A stretch of 64,000 nucleotides of DNA, from the NCBI GenBank assembly GCA_963763485.1, contig CAVXOW010000004.1, positions 1 to 64,000 of the forward strand. The letters are read 5' to 3'. The notes below the pieces were generated by a model, which saw only the letters and a list, made by a program, of their open reading frames with translations, was not told where the DNA came from and made no database searches. Both the position numbers and the translations under genes were made by a program. The number at the start of each line of letters is the position of its first letter. The first letter of the stretch is position 1. The DNA comes from CAWCKS01 sp963763485. GTDB taxonomy: Bacteria > Pseudomonadota > Alphaproteobacteria > Rhizobiales > Xanthobacteraceae. Shown here in pieces: positions 7,988 to 16,984 of the stretch.

Positions 7988-8467
7988 CTACGGCATCTCA
8001 TACTTGAACGGCTTTGTCGTGATGCGGTGGGTCTTCATGCAGTGCGAGCCGCCACCGTGCTCGCCGCAATAACCGCCGTGAAATTGAAATCGAATTGAGT
8101 GCGTCGCGGGAAGGACCTCCCAGGAGAGCACGGGGGCATCGAACACGGCGACGAATTTTCCCGATGAGAGCGCGACCATGATCGAAATTTCGCAACCGCT
8201 GGTGCCACAAAGTCCGCCGTCGGCGCCGTCGCAGGCGGCATCGGTGAAGTCGACGATGTAGTCGTCGCGCTCGTCGCCGTTGAGCTCGACCTTGTGCACC
8301 GCCGACGGCGCGATCGAGAATTTTCCACCGTTCTCCTCGCAGTATTTGCGCGCGTCGGCAATCGCGGCGTTGACCTCTGGCGAATAGTCCTCGGCGCGCG
8401 CTGCCCCCGATGCGCCGCAGATCACGGCGGCGACACCCAGTGCCCGCAGCAGCCCCCGCGAGATCAT
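7988..8467 (-). CDS. secreted hypothetical protein, Cys-rich
   Basis: The 159-residue product has a signal peptide, MISRGLLRALGVAAVICGAS with cleavage expected near ARA-ED, so it should be periplasmic. The mature part has SPEVNAAIADARKYCEEN, a calcium-loop-like YIVDFTDAACDGADGG and several cysteines (CDGADGGLCGTSGC and HGGYCGEHGGGSHC) that probably pair as disulfides. The ATG at 8467 sits one base after the stop of the M20 amidohydrolase gene, so both are likely translated from one mRNA. No family is recognised. The long upstream frame is antisense-like arginine-rich sequence and was not used. Confidence 0.65.
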   Translation of the reverse strand: MISRGLLRALGVAAVICGASGAARAEDYSPEVNAAIADARKYCEENGGKFSIAPSAVHKVELNGDERDDYIVDFTDAACDGADGGLCGTSGCEISIMVALSSGKFVAVFDAPVLSWEVLPATHSIRFQFHGGYCGEHGGGSHCMKTHRITTKPFKYEMP

Positions 8468-8468
8468 G

Positions 8469-9890
8469 CTAGCTCGCCGCCACCGGCGGCTTGGTCTCCT
8501 TCGGCAGCGGCGAGCGATAGGCGAACGTCTTGGTGCGCGCGGCGAAATCGGCCTTGGCCTCCGACAGCAGCGCGCCGTCGCGCAGCAAATCGAGCGCTGT
8601 CGCCGCCATCGCCTTGGCGGCATGGACCATGCCCTTGTGGGCGTAGCCGGTCTTGCCCTGCGCCGTCAGCTGCCAGGAATGCCCGGGCGTGCCGATCGCG
8701 TAGGTCGCGCCATAGGCCTGCACGGTCGGCACCACCCAGCTGACGTCGCCGACGTCGGTCGAGCCGCGCAGCTGCGCCCGCGGCAAATCCGCCGGCACCA
8801 CCTCGTTGCACAGCGAGCCGTCCCGAGGGCTGACCCCGAACCGCTTGTAGGCCGTTGCAATATCATCCGCAGTAAAGGTCCCCTGCATCTTGCGGGCAAA
8901 TTCGCGATCGGCTTCGTCGAACAGCGGCGGCCCGAGATGCTGCAGGTTGGCCTGCATGGTCTCTTCCAGCGGCCCATTGCCGAGCAGGCTCGACATCGCG
9001 CTCACAACCTGCGAGTTCACTGTCGTTTGCGTCATCAGCGCGGCGCCGTCGGCGACCTGCTTCACGCGCTCGAGGATGTCGAACATGACAGGCAGCTCGA
9101 TGGCGCGGACCATGTAGCGCACGGTGGCGCGCGCCTGCACGACGTTCGGGAACAGTCCGCCGGAGTCGGTGATGGCGTAATGGATGCGCGCGTCGCTCGG
9201 GACGTGCTCGCGCATATAGTTGACGCCGACATTCATCAGTTCGACCGCATCCAGCGCGCTGCGTCCGAGATGCGGCGACGCCGCGGCGTGCGAAGCCTTG
9301 CCGGTAAAGGTGAAGTCGAGTTGGATCATCGACAGCGAGTTGGCGACGTTCAGCGCCATGAACGGCGCCGGGTGCCACGAGATCGCGACGTCGACGTCGT
9401 CGAACACGCCCTCGCGCACCATGAAGGCCTTGCCGGAGCCGCCCTCTTCGGCCGGACAGCCGTAATAGCGCACCCGGCCCTTCAAGCCGTGTCTGGCGAG
9501 GTAATCCTTGATCGCGGTCGCCGCGAGCATCGCGCCAGAGCCAAGCAGGTTGTGACCGCAGCCATGGCCGTGGCCGCCGGCGACGATCTCGCGCCGCTCG
9601 GCCACGCCGGCCTCCTGACTCAAACCTGGCAGCGCATCGAATTCTCCGAGGATCGCAATGACAGGCCCGCCCTCGCCGGCCTCGCCCATGACAGCCGTCG
9701 GCAGCCCGCCGCAATTGGTGGTGACGCGAAAGCCCTCCGTCTCGAGCAACTGCTTGTGCTCGGCAACCGACTTGAACTCGCCGAAACAAAGTTCGGGCGT
9801 CGCCCAGACCCGATCGCTCAACTCCAGGAACGCGGCCTTTTTGGCATCCACCGCATCCCAAATTTCTTCCGTGTTCGCCCTCGATGTCAT
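8469..9890 (-). CDS. M20-family amidohydrolase (AbgB-like)
   Basis: A 473-residue zinc-dependent amidohydrolase of the M20D type. Visible are the metal-binding GGHGHGCGHNLLGSGAMLAA at about 105-124, the catalytic EEGGSGKAFM, the dimerisation-domain segment FTGKASHAAASPHLGRSALD and the late PGHSWQLTAQGKTGYAHKGM. The long lid domain and GSTDVGDVSWVVPT place it with p-aminobenzoyl-glutamate or peptide-amide hydrolases such as AbgB rather than with hippuricase. The start at 9890 (MTSRANTEEIW) is the normal family start. It is co-directional with the small secreted protein gene directly downstream. Confidence 0.88.
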   Translation of the reverse strand: MTSRANTEEIWDAVDAKKAAFLELSDRVWATPELCFGEFKSVAEHKQLLETEGFRVTTNCGGLPTAVMGEAGEGGPVIAILGEFDALPGLSQEAGVAERREIVAGGHGHGCGHNLLGSGAMLAATAIKDYLARHGLKGRVRYYGCPAEEGGSGKAFMVREGVFDDVDVAISWHPAPFMALNVANSLSMIQLDFTFTGKASHAAASPHLGRSALDAVELMNVGVNYMREHVPSDARIHYAITDSGGLFPNVVQARATVRYMVRAIELPVMFDILERVKQVADGAALMTQTTVNSQVVSAMSSLLGNGPLEETMQANLQHLGPPLFDEADREFARKMQGTFTADDIATAYKRFGVSPRDGSLCNEVVPADLPRAQLRGSTDVGDVSWVVPTVQAYGATYAIGTPGHSWQLTAQGKTGYAHKGMVHAAKAMAATALDLLRDGALLSEAKADFAARTKTFAYRSPLPKETKPPVAAS

Positions 9891-9916
9891 TTTCTTCTCG
9901 GATTTTCAGGTCGCGT

Positions 9917-9957
9917 CAAAAACACCGTGGCGAGAGCGGCGTCGCGCTCCCGCCACG
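9917..9957 (-). terminator. Rho-independent terminator of the DUF3597 gene
   Basis: On the minus strand a GC-rich stem (CGTGGCG pairing with CGCCACG, plus an inner GAGCG/CGCTC stem) at 9926-9957 is followed by a run of T opposite 9917-9922. It lies 25 bp after the stop of the DUF3597 gene. Confidence 0.65.
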
Positions 9958-9981
9958 CGCTCGTCAGTCAAGCAGAAAATC

Positions 9982-10392
9982 CTACCACTTGATGTCGGCC
10001 GGCAGCTTGCCGCCATTGGCCGCGAGATTCTTCATCATCTGCTGGTGCAGCCAGATGTTCATCTTGGCCGAGTCGTTGGTATCGCCAGAATATTTCAGTT
10101 CCTGGGCGAGTTCTTTCCGGGCCGTCAGGCTGGAGTCGAGGTTCAGCGCCTTCATCAGGTCGACGATCGAAGTCCGCCACTCGAGCTTTTCCTTTTGCGC
10201 GGCAACGGCCTTGTCGAGGATCGCCGCGACGTCGACGGTCGCCGCCGGCGCGCTCGTCGTGCCGCCCGACGCTGGCGCCGCTCCACCACCGCTTGTTGCT
10301 CCGCCGGCCGCTGGTGCACTCGGCGGCAGCGGCGTGGCGCTCGCCGCATGGCTGCCGAAAATCGCGCTCATGATCTTGCCGAAGATGCTCAT
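9982..10392 (-). CDS. DUF3597 family protein
   Basis: A 136-residue protein with a short amphipathic start MSIFGKIMSAIFGSHA, a Pro/Ala/Gly-rich linker (residues about 18-52), and a helical C-terminal domain: VDVAAILDKAVAAQKEKLEW, IVDLMKALNLDSSLTARKEL and KMNIWLHQQMMKNLAANGGK. This is the standard DUF3597 layout, and the length is normal. The function of the family is not established; a small DNA- or membrane-associated protein is possible. It has its own terminator downstream and no co-directional partner. Confidence 0.85.
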   Translation of the reverse strand: MSIFGKIMSAIFGSHAASATPLPPSAPAAGGATSGGGAAPASGGTTSAPAATVDVAAILDKAVAAQKEKLEWRTSIVDLMKALNLDSSLTARKELAQELKYSGDTNDSAKMNIWLHQQMMKNLAANGGKLPADIKW

Positions 10393-10584
10393 AGGTCACT
10401 CCCTTCGTGAGACTTGACTGCCAACTCTCGAACCGAGTTTAGGAGCCCCGCGCGAAAACGCCAGCGCGGCCGCAGCATCGTTTAGCGGCAGGGCGGCGAC
10501 ACAATCCCGTCGCATTGAGAGCCAACGCGGTCGAGCCGCTTGCTGCTCTGCAGCGCGCTCTCGCGTTGAAGTGAGCGTGCTATC

Positions 10585-10743
10585 GTGGTGGTTTTGCGCT
10601 ATCGTCGAGTCACAGTAGCTGCCGGCCGGAATAACACGGCTCAAATTGCGCGTATTCTGACCGCAAAACCCGGCATCACCTTTGCGGAATGCGCGCGCGT
10701 CGCGCTTAGTCTTGGTCGCGATAGCTCCACATCGCGTGAGTAG
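10585..10743 (+). CDS. possible 52-aa small protein
   Basis: In the interval between DUF3597 and the DUF2189 gene a GTG-started frame encodes VVVLRYRR, then NNTAQIARILTAKPGITFAE and CARVALSLGRD. The middle looks like a genuine short helical protein and resembles small rhizobial hypotheticals with a MTYxECARxA pattern. No clear ribosome site was seen. The rest of 10393-10787 shows no gene. Confidence 0.3.
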   Translation: MVVLRYRRVTVAAGRNNTAQIARILTAKPGITFAECARVALSLGRDSSTSRE

Positions 10744-10787
10744 GTCTGTGCCAACGGACCGCTCACGAGCGCCAAGGAGACACGACC

Positions 10788-11690
10788 ATGGCCACAATGA
10801 CGAGCGGAAACTATTCAAACCTCGCGGCAAGCGGGGCGACCAGCGCCCAGCCGGTCGTCCGCAAGCTTACTTTCAACGATCTTCAGATCGCGCTCCAGCG
10901 GGGCCTCGACGATTTTCGCGTGGTGCCGAGCCACGCCATCATGCTGTGCCTGATCTATCCCGTGGTCGGCCTCGTGCTGGCGCGGCTGGTCTTCGGCTAC
11001 GCCGTGTTGCCGCTGTTGTTCCCGCTCGCCGCCGGCTTCGCGCTGATCGGCCCGTTCGCCGCTATCGGCCTGTATGAGTTGAGCTGCCGCCGCGAACAGG
11101 GCCTCGACCTCTCGGCATCGCATGCCTTCAACGTGCTGCGCTCACCGTCGTTCGGCGCAATGCTAGCGCTCGGCGCGCTGCTATTTGCCCTTTTCGTGGT
11201 CTGGGTGGCGACGGCGGAGGCGATCTACGTCTCGTATTTCGGCTACGCGGCTGCCGCTGACATTCCGGACTTCGCGCGAAAAATCTTCACGACGCCGGAA
11301 GGCTGGGGCTTGATCATTGTCGGCTGCGGCGTCGGCTTCCTGTTCGCCGTGGTGGCACTCTGCGTCAGCGTGATCTCGTTCCCGATGATGCTTGACCGCC
11401 ATTCCACCATGACGGACGCAATGCTGACCTCGCTGCGCGTGGTGCAGACCAATCCGGCTGAGATCGCCGCCTGGGGTTTGATCGTCGCAGCGCTCCTGGT
11501 GGTCGGCTCACTGCCGGCCTTCCTCGGCCTTGCGATCGTCATTCCGGTGCTCGGCCACGCGACCTGGCATCTCTATCGCCGCGCGGTCGAATCGACGGGA
11601 GCCTCGAGCCACGAGACGCCGGAGGCTGTGAAGAAGCCGCGCTATGCGGCAGATTTCCCGGCCTCGCTGTTCTCGCGCAGCGATCGCTAG
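10788..11690 (+). CDS. DUF2189 integral membrane protein
   Basis: A 300-residue inner-membrane protein. After a polar N-terminus (to about 40) with RKLTFNDLQIALQRGLDDFR there are about six membrane helices, including IMLCLIYPVVGLVLARLVFG, AMLALGALLFALFVVWVATA and GLIIVGCGVGFLFAVVALCV. The segment PFAAIGLYELSCRREQGLDL and SFPMMLDRHSTMTDAMLTSL are marks of DUF2189. Family function is unknown; some members neighbour cytochrome oxidase genes, which is not the case here. The start has an AAGGAGA ribosome site. Confidence 0.85.
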   Translation: MATMTSGNYSNLAASGATSAQPVVRKLTFNDLQIALQRGLDDFRVVPSHAIMLCLIYPVVGLVLARLVFGYAVLPLLFPLAAGFALIGPFAAIGLYELSCRREQGLDLSASHAFNVLRSPSFGAMLALGALLFALFVVWVATAEAIYVSYFGYAAAADIPDFARKIFTTPEGWGLIIVGCGVGFLFAVVALCVSVISFPMMLDRHSTMTDAMLTSLRVVQTNPAEIAAWGLIVAALLVVGSLPAFLGLAIVIPVLGHATWHLYRRAVESTGASSHETPEAVKKPRYAADFPASLFSRSDR

Positions 11691-11700
11691 CAGATTTTCT

Positions 11701-11793
11701 CTGTCACGCCGCAAGGCGGCGGGCCCGGAATCCATACTCCCGGTCGTGGTTATGGATTCCGGGCTCGCCGCCTCGCGGCGCCCGGAATGACGT
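11701..11793. repeat. dispersed palindromic repeat (Bradyrhizobium type)
   Basis: Two complementary arms around GGAATCCAT and ATGGATTCC, with outer CGCCGCAAGGCGGCG / CGCCGCCTCGCGGCG parts, can fold into a long stem. The phrase ATGGATTCCGGGCTCGCCG to CCCGGAATGACG is a familiar intergenic repeat in Bradyrhizobium genomes. It lies between DUF2189 and the patatin gene and may act as a transcript-end hairpin. Confidence 0.65.
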
Positions 11794-11870
11794 GCGTACT
11801 TGTTGATTATTGGCGTCGCATTTGGCAAGAAGCCGCGCCTATCCACGGGCACGCCGAGAAGTCACAAGAA

Positions 11871-12704
11871 ATGTTCGATGCCATTGCTTTTGCCGGCGGC
11901 GGTAATCGCTGTTACTGGCAGGGCGGATTTTATGAGGCGATCGCCGATCGCCTGAACATCACGCCAAAACTCGTGGTCGGCGCCAGCGCCGGCGCGTTTG
12001 CCGCGGTGTATTCGCTGCTGCAGATCGGCCCGACGGTACGCGAGCTCGTGATCGGCGGCTGCGGACCGCATCTGAAGAACTTCGATCTCGCGGCCTGGCG
12101 GCGCGGCGAGCCGCTGTGCCCGGTCGGCCCGATGTATCGCCGCCTGCTCGACCAGGTGCTGGACGCGGCGGCGCTCAAGCGCCTCAACGCGCTGACCGAC
12201 CTCAGGCTCGCGGTGTCGCGGCTGCCGCGCGGCCTGTCACCGGTGCCCGGCGCCATGCTTGGCATTGCGACCTACCAGCTCGAGAAAAGGCTGATGCATC
12301 CCGTGCATCCACGCTTCGGCCGCGCACTCGGCTTCAGAAGCGAGTTCGTCGCGGTGAAGTCGCTGTCCGAGCCATCAGCCCTGCACGACGCGCTGATCGC
12401 CTCGGGCGGCGTGCCGCCGTTCATGCCGGTGACGTTGATCGAAGGTCGACCGGCGTTCGATGGCGGTCTGGTCGATAATGTGCCGGTTGAGCCGCTGGCC
12501 GAGGTCGAACGATCAGGTGGACGCTCGCTGGTATTGCTGACGCGCCTCTATCGCAACGTGCCGGAAATACCCGCACGTACCTATGTGCAGCCGTCGCAAA
12601 AGTTGCCCATAAAGCAGTTCGACATCACCAATCCCGACGGCATCCGTTTCGCCTACGAGCTCGGCCGCGCCGACGGCGCGCGGTTTGCCGCGACAATGGC
12701 GTGA
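11871..12704 (+). CDS. patatin-like phospholipase
   Basis: A 277-residue serine acyl-hydrolase. It opens with the oxyanion-hole glycine loop AFAGGGNRCYWQGGF, has the nucleophile elbow GASAG at residues 37-41 (Ser39), and the catalytic aspartate in the DGG motif of RPAFDGGLVDNVPVEPL. These three elements define the patatin Ser-Asp dyad. There is no signal peptide, so it is cytoplasmic or delivered otherwise. The start at 11871 was chosen because the N-terminus then begins directly with the first strand. It probably releases fatty acids from phospholipids or neutral lipids. Confidence 0.85.
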   Translation: MFDAIAFAGGGNRCYWQGGFYEAIADRLNITPKLVVGASAGAFAAVYSLLQIGPTVRELVIGGCGPHLKNFDLAAWRRGEPLCPVGPMYRRLLDQVLDAAALKRLNALTDLRLAVSRLPRGLSPVPGAMLGIATYQLEKRLMHPVHPRFGRALGFRSEFVAVKSLSEPSALHDALIASGGVPPFMPVTLIEGRPAFDGGLVDNVPVEPLAEVERSGGRSLVLLTRLYRNVPEIPARTYVQPSQKLPIKQFDITNPDGIRFAYELGRADGARFAATMA

Positions 12705-12851
12705 CTGGGCGCGGCCCGATGCGCTAATCGGGATCGACCTTCGCAACTTGCATTCCGCTCCCAGTCACGCCATTGTCGCGGCCTCCAAGGATGCCTGTGA
12801 CATGGATCAGCAGCACTAGCGAGACGATCGGATCTTGGGCTTTCAGCCCTT

Positions 12852-12985
12852 CCTGACCTGTCTCACCCCTCCTCCCTCTCCCCTCATGGTGAGGAGCCGC
12901 GCGACGCGCGGCGTCTCGAACCATGTGGCCCGAGCGGTGGCCTCATCCTTCGGGACGCCCGCAAGAGCGGGCTCCTCAGGATGAG
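12852..12985. repeat. dispersed repeat in a gene-free interval
   Basis: The 12705-13036 interval has no gene that I can support. Most of it is a repeat of the kind with CTCATGGTGAGGAGCCGCG on one arm and GAGCGGGCTCCTCAGGATGAG on the other, flanking a short spacer. This phrase is common between genes in Bradyrhizobium and Rhodopseudomonas. Confidence 0.6.
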
Positions 12986-13036
12986 GATAGAGGTGCGGCT
13001 TCGCTGTGACCATCAGCTTCTCCCCGGAGCATCCTC

Positions 13037-14407
13037 GTGTCTCATCCGCTGCTGACCGCGCCGATCGGCCGGAGCCTGTTTCGTTTGGCCGGTCCGACCA
13101 CCGCGCTGATGCTGGTGCAAATCCTTGTCGCGATCGCCGAAATCTACTTTGTCGGCCGCCTCGGTACCGACGCGCTCGCCGGCATTGCGCTGGTCGTCTC
13201 TTTCATGACCCTGATGCTGAATATCGCCAATGGCGCGATGGGCGGCGGCGTGGCCGCCAGTCTGGCGCGTGCGTTGGGGGCCCATCGTATCGACGATGCC
13301 CGCGCTGTCGTCGTGCACGCCCTCGTGCTCGCCATTGCGCTTGGGTTGTTCTTCACCCTGTCGGACTGGCTCGCCGCGCGATGGTTGTTCGGCTTGCTCG
13401 GTGGCCGCGGCGCAGCGCTAGAGCAGGCCCTGGCCTTCAGTCACATCTGGTTCTCAGGCGCCATCGCGATGTGGGTGAGTTCATTTCTCGCGGCGCTGTT
13501 GCGCGGCAGCGGCAATACAGCGACGCCGAGCCTGTACGGTTTGCTGGCCGCGATCGCTTATGTGGCGTTGGCCGGCGTGCTGATGCTCGGCATCGCCGGC
13601 TGGCCCGGCCTCGGCCTCGCCGGCTCCGCGGTGGCGGCGCTGGCGACGACATCGGTGAGCGTCGTTGCGCTGGCACGCGCGGTGTGGGACGGCCGCCTGG
13701 GCTTTGTTCCCTCACTGACCAACATTCGCCTGCGCTGGCATATCTTTCGCGAAATCCTTGATGTCGGCGCACTGGGCTCGCTCACCACTGTGACATCAAA
13801 CGTCACGGCGATGCTGGTGACCGGACTGGTTGGCCGCTTCGGCGTCGCGGCGCTGGCCGGATACGGCATCGGCGCGCGGCTGGAATTCATGGTCGGGCCT
13901 GTCGCGTTCGGCATCGGCTCCGGCCTCACCACGCTGGTCGGGGTCGCTGCAGGCGCCGGCGCGTGGCAACGCGCGGTCCGCGCCACCTGGATCGGCGGCC
14001 TGACTGCTTTTGCCTTGATCGGCCTGATCGGCTGGACGGTTGCGCTGTTGCCGGAGGCATGGTCACGCCTCTTCACGTCGGACAGCGCGGTGATCATCGC
14101 AAGCGCGTCCTACATCACCCATGTCGCGCCGTTCTACTGCCTGTTCGGGCTTGGGCTCTCGCTCTATTTTGCCAGCCAGGGCGCCGGCCGCATGGCGGTC
14201 CCGGTCGCAGCAGGTATCGGCCGCATGATCGTCACAACGGTCGGCGGCTGGATCCTGATCGAGTACACGCAGCTCGGGCTGGCGGGCGTGTTCGTCGCCA
14301 TCACGGCCGGCATGATCGTCTATGGCGGCCTGATTGCCGGCGCGCTGTTCATCGCGCCGTGGCGGACGAGGCCCGTCGTCACGGCAACGGCCAATCTACC
14401 AAGATAG
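13037..14407 (+). CDS. MATE-family efflux transporter
   Basis: A 456-residue protein with about twelve membrane helices in two related halves. The first half has FRLAGPTTALMLVQILVAIA and YFVGRLGTDALAGIALV; the second repeats the theme with LAGYGIGARLEFMVGPVAFG and SASYITHVAPFYCLFGLGLS. This is the NorM/DinF-type MATE layout, which exports cationic drugs or metabolites in exchange for Na+ or H+. The GTG start at 13037 follows a CGGAG ribosome site by about seven bases. It converges with the DUF1992 gene, with only five bases between the two stops. Confidence 0.88.
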   Translation: MSHPLLTAPIGRSLFRLAGPTTALMLVQILVAIAEIYFVGRLGTDALAGIALVVSFMTLMLNIANGAMGGGVAASLARALGAHRIDDARAVVVHALVLAIALGLFFTLSDWLAARWLFGLLGGRGAALEQALAFSHIWFSGAIAMWVSSFLAALLRGSGNTATPSLYGLLAAIAYVALAGVLMLGIAGWPGLGLAGSAVAALATTSVSVVALARAVWDGRLGFVPSLTNIRLRWHIFREILDVGALGSLTTVTSNVTAMLVTGLVGRFGVAALAGYGIGARLEFMVGPVAFGIGSGLTTLVGVAAGAGAWQRAVRATWIGGLTAFALIGLIGWTVALLPEAWSRLFTSDSAVIIASASYITHVAPFYCLFGLGLSLYFASQGAGRMAVPVAAGIGRMIVTTVGGWILIEYTQLGLAGVFVAITAGMIVYGGLIAGALFIAPWRTRPVVTATANLPR

Positions 14408-14412
14408 GAAAG

Positions 14413-14814
14413 TTACCGAGGATTGGCCGAGCGGGTCCGCCACCGCGCCACGACTTGATCGACGTCCATTACGCCGAGGCTCGTCGGCGGCCCCTCGACC
14501 ACTGTCGCGTTGACCTTGGCGATCTCGGCGTTGAGCGCGGCGACCCGGCGACGGACGGCCGCTTCGTCGTCGAGCTGCTCGATCGCGGCGAGCTCCGTCC
14601 GCACCTTGCTGAGCAGCTCGAGCGATGGCGGAAGCGCGGCGGACACTTGCTCGCGCTGCATGAGCTGCTTCACCCACCAGTCCGGATCGTAGTCCTGACC
14701 AAGGGGCTTACCGGCCCCCGGCAGGTTGTCGAAGGCGCCCCCTTCCGCGGCAAAGCTAATCTGCGCTTCGATCCACGATTCGAAGCTGGTTACCTGAGGC
14801 TTGCGCTCCGTCAT
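14413..14814 (-). CDS. DUF1992 family protein (DnaJ-homologue-subfamily C type)
   Basis: A 133-residue soluble protein. It shows the conserved N-terminal block FESWIEAQISFAAEGGAFDN, the GAGKPLGQDYDPDWWVKQL motif and a helical C-terminal half with LSKVRTELAAIEQLDDEAAV. This fits DUF1992, also seen in eukaryotic DNAJC28-like proteins. Start at 14814 (MTERKPQVTS) gives the usual family N-terminus; the frame runs on to 15009 without support. Function unproven. Confidence 0.8.
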   Translation of the reverse strand: MTERKPQVTSFESWIEAQISFAAEGGAFDNLPGAGKPLGQDYDPDWWVKQLMQREQVSAALPPSLELLSKVRTELAAIEQLDDEAAVRRRVAALNAEIAKVNATVVEGPPTSLGVMDVDQVVARWRTRSANPR

Positions 14815-15075
14815 GGTTCGCAGTCTCCACGTCAAAATAAGATATGTTGAATATAGCTGACTCAGTTTGCCTAAGCCAACGCGAGACAGCGTTAGTGAGT
14901 TGGTTTTGGTTCCAAACAAACGCTGCTTCGCCGTCAATCCCACCGAAGCGACCCTATCGCGCCAACGCACGTGCGCGAGGTCACACGCAGACTCGCGCCG
15001 CGGGCGCACAGTCTGTTGGCGTCAGCGATCCGGCGACGCCAATGAAGAGTGCGCAAACATGCATCGGAGAGGCCC

Positions 15076-15741
15076 GTGACTGACCTGGGAAAGTTCGTCG
15101 TTTTCAAGCCCGTTTCAGGCGGCTACGTCTACCGCGCGCCGAACAGGTGGCTGTTCGGCTCCAGATGCCACTTTCTGGTGACGGAGAGCCAGAAGGCCGC
15201 GATTCTCGCAGCCTTCACGTCGTCGACCCGGCTCGTGCTTTGGATCATCGGAATTTCGTGGATCGTGCAATCGGCCTTGTTGGCAGCGGTCGCGTCGCTG
15301 TGGGCGTCTCGATCCGGTTATTCCGCCGTGGGGCTGAGTGGCCTGATCATCGCAAGCGCCATGATCATTTCGATCTATCCGGCTTTTGTCGTGTCACGCC
15401 AGATATTGTTGCGTCGGTTGCGCCCGATCCTGGATGACCTGCCGCCGACCAACGAGCGGATTACAAACCTCGAAGAGCGCCAGGCCATCCGAACCCAAGC
15501 CAGCGCCACGCCAGTTTCACCTGCTCGACGGAGAATCGTTCGGATCGCCAGTGTCGTCGCGATGGTTGCGACCCTCGGTGCAATGATCTCGCGAGCGATC
15601 GATGTGTACGAGCCAAGCCAGCCGAAACTCCTCGCGCTGTACCTGGCCAACGCCAACCTTTACGGGTTACTCAATATGGTGACGATTGTTGCGTTCGGAT
15701 TTCTGATCGCGATCTTCGGACGCAACGCAAACCAGACCTGA
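15076..15741 (+). CDS. membrane protein, unknown family
   Basis: The GTG at 15076 sits five bases after GGAGAGG, a good ribosome site, and gives VTDLGKFVVFKPVSGGYVYR. The 221-residue product has four membrane segments in two pairs, LVLWIIGISWIVQSALLAAV with GLSGLIIASAMIISIYPAFV, and IVRIASVVAMVATLGAMISR with LNMVTIVAFGFLIAIFGR, separated by a polar loop (about 110-150). The N-terminal part PNRWLFGSRCHFLVTE is cytoplasmic and resembles short two-helix hypotheticals of Rhizobiales. No function can be given. Confidence 0.6.
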   Translation: MTDLGKFVVFKPVSGGYVYRAPNRWLFGSRCHFLVTESQKAAILAAFTSSTRLVLWIIGISWIVQSALLAAVASLWASRSGYSAVGLSGLIIASAMIISIYPAFVVSRQILLRRLRPILDDLPPTNERITNLEERQAIRTQASATPVSPARRRIVRIASVVAMVATLGAMISRAIDVYEPSQPKLLALYLANANLYGLLNMVTIVAFGFLIAIFGRNANQT

Positions 15742-16063
15742 GGCCTCGGACCAAAGTCCGTTCTGGGCCGATCTTGTTGCACGGCTCGGCGGCCCACTTC
15801 TCGCAGTCAGACCCCTTGATGACTCTGCCGGCCTGCCGACTGATGGCGACATCGTTCGACGGTCACTGCCAGCACTCGCACCGCGCCGAAGCTGACCTTC
15901 GTGGCCGAACGCATCGGACAGCGCGGCCAGCCGCTTGGCGAGAAAAACTCTTTCCGCCGGATGTCTATCACCGATGGCCGCGACCGCTACCGCGCGCTGA
16001 TCGCGGAGGTTTGTCGCCGAAGCGGAAGCCCGGCAGGTCGCGTGATGAAAAAGGAAAACTCGA
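15742..16063. other. interval without a supported gene
   Basis: One frame on the plus strand reads PKLTFVAERIGQRGQPLGEK and on to LIAEVCRRSGSPAGRVM, which looks protein-like, but it has no start codon with a ribosome site. Nothing else was seen. Confidence 0.4.
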
Positions 16064-16297
16064 ATGCCAGCTAACGTTGACGATCCGTGTGTCCTCTATT
16101 ACATCGGCCTGCCGGGCAGTGATCCGTATCGCGGCGGCTATATCAGAATCAGCAAGAACCAGAGCAGGAGAGCACGGGATCATCGCTGGTCCGGCAAATT
16201 CGCGCCCGGCGCGACATTCTCTGTCCTGTTAGAGGGACGCGGCGCGAATGTGCTGTCATGGAAAAGCAATATCGACCACAGCCTAAGATCGGCCTGA
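16064..16297 (+). CDS. 77-aa hypothetical protein
   Basis: An ATG at 16064 preceded by AAGGA opens a frame with DPCVLYYIGLPGSDPYRGGY followed by RARDHRWSGKFAPGATFSVL. The order VLYYIG then a basic helix and a terminal strand is faintly like a minimal GIY-YIG fold, but key residues cannot be assigned. It may equally be an unrelated small protein. It precedes the small secreted protein gene by 130 bp. Confidence 0.35.
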   Translation: MPANVDDPCVLYYIGLPGSDPYRGGYIRISKNQSRRARDHRWSGKFAPGATFSVLLEGRGANVLSWKSNIDHSLRSA

Positions 16298-16428
16298 ACG
16301 CATCGAAGGGCGGCGGCCGGTGGCGGAAATGATCGGCATCGCCTGACGTTTCGACCCTGCAGCTCCGGGAGCTGCAGCACGAAGCGCCATCCCGGTGACG
16401 TCAAAGAAGCAAAGGAAGGCAAAACACA

Positions 16429-16713
16429 GTGAAACGATCTCTACTCGCCGCAGTGGCAACGCTGCTGCTGGCCTCTACGACGGCTATCGCTGCTCCAAGG
16501 CAACCCGCGCAATCCGGCCTTACAGCGATCCAACTCGACTGCATGAAGCAGTACGGGGCCTATGAGAACCCACAAACCAAACGCCTCACACTGCCTAGCT
16601 GCAGCACGACCTGCTTCCAGATGAAGCTCGATGCGATCTATGCCTGCGTCGCGCAAAAGACCGGCAAGCCGGTGACGCCCTTCATCCGCTCAACCACGCG
16701 GTATCTGCCCTGA
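16429..16713 (+). CDS. small secreted protein
   Basis: A GTG start with an AAGGAAG ribosome site gives VKRSLLAAVATLLLASTTAI, a signal peptide with cleavage expected after AIAA. The mature part of about 70 residues has four cysteines (LDCMKQYG, PSCSTTCFQ, YACVAQK) that could form two disulfides. This pattern of a short secreted protein with paired cysteines is common in rhizobia; function unknown. Confidence 0.6.
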   Translation: MKRSLLAAVATLLLASTTAIAAPRQPAQSGLTAIQLDCMKQYGAYENPQTKRLTLPSCSTTCFQMKLDAIYACVAQKTGKPVTPFIRSTTRYLP

Positions 16714-16984
16714 GCGCTGCGCCGCAACACGCTGACCCAACTTTTGACGCGGTCGCCGACACCGGCCTATTCGACCGAACAGCCATGAAGCGATCGCCCG
16801 ACGACCCTGCGCATCTGAGTGCGCAGCACGAACCGCCAATTCAGTAAGACGCCCCTGATGGCGAGGTCCGTTTCACCGCTCGTGAGCGGAGACCCATCAT
16901 GCCCGCTAAGTGCCAATCGTGTCTCGTCGAGCTGCAGACGGATTGCGCAAGGATGGCCGGCGCCGCGGTTCAAACGAAGCAGGG

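Noticed and set aside
8466..9992. A 508-codon open frame on the plus strand opposite the M20 amidohydrolase gene
   Set aside because: Antisense of a clear amidohydrolase; composition typical of a GC-rich shadow frame.
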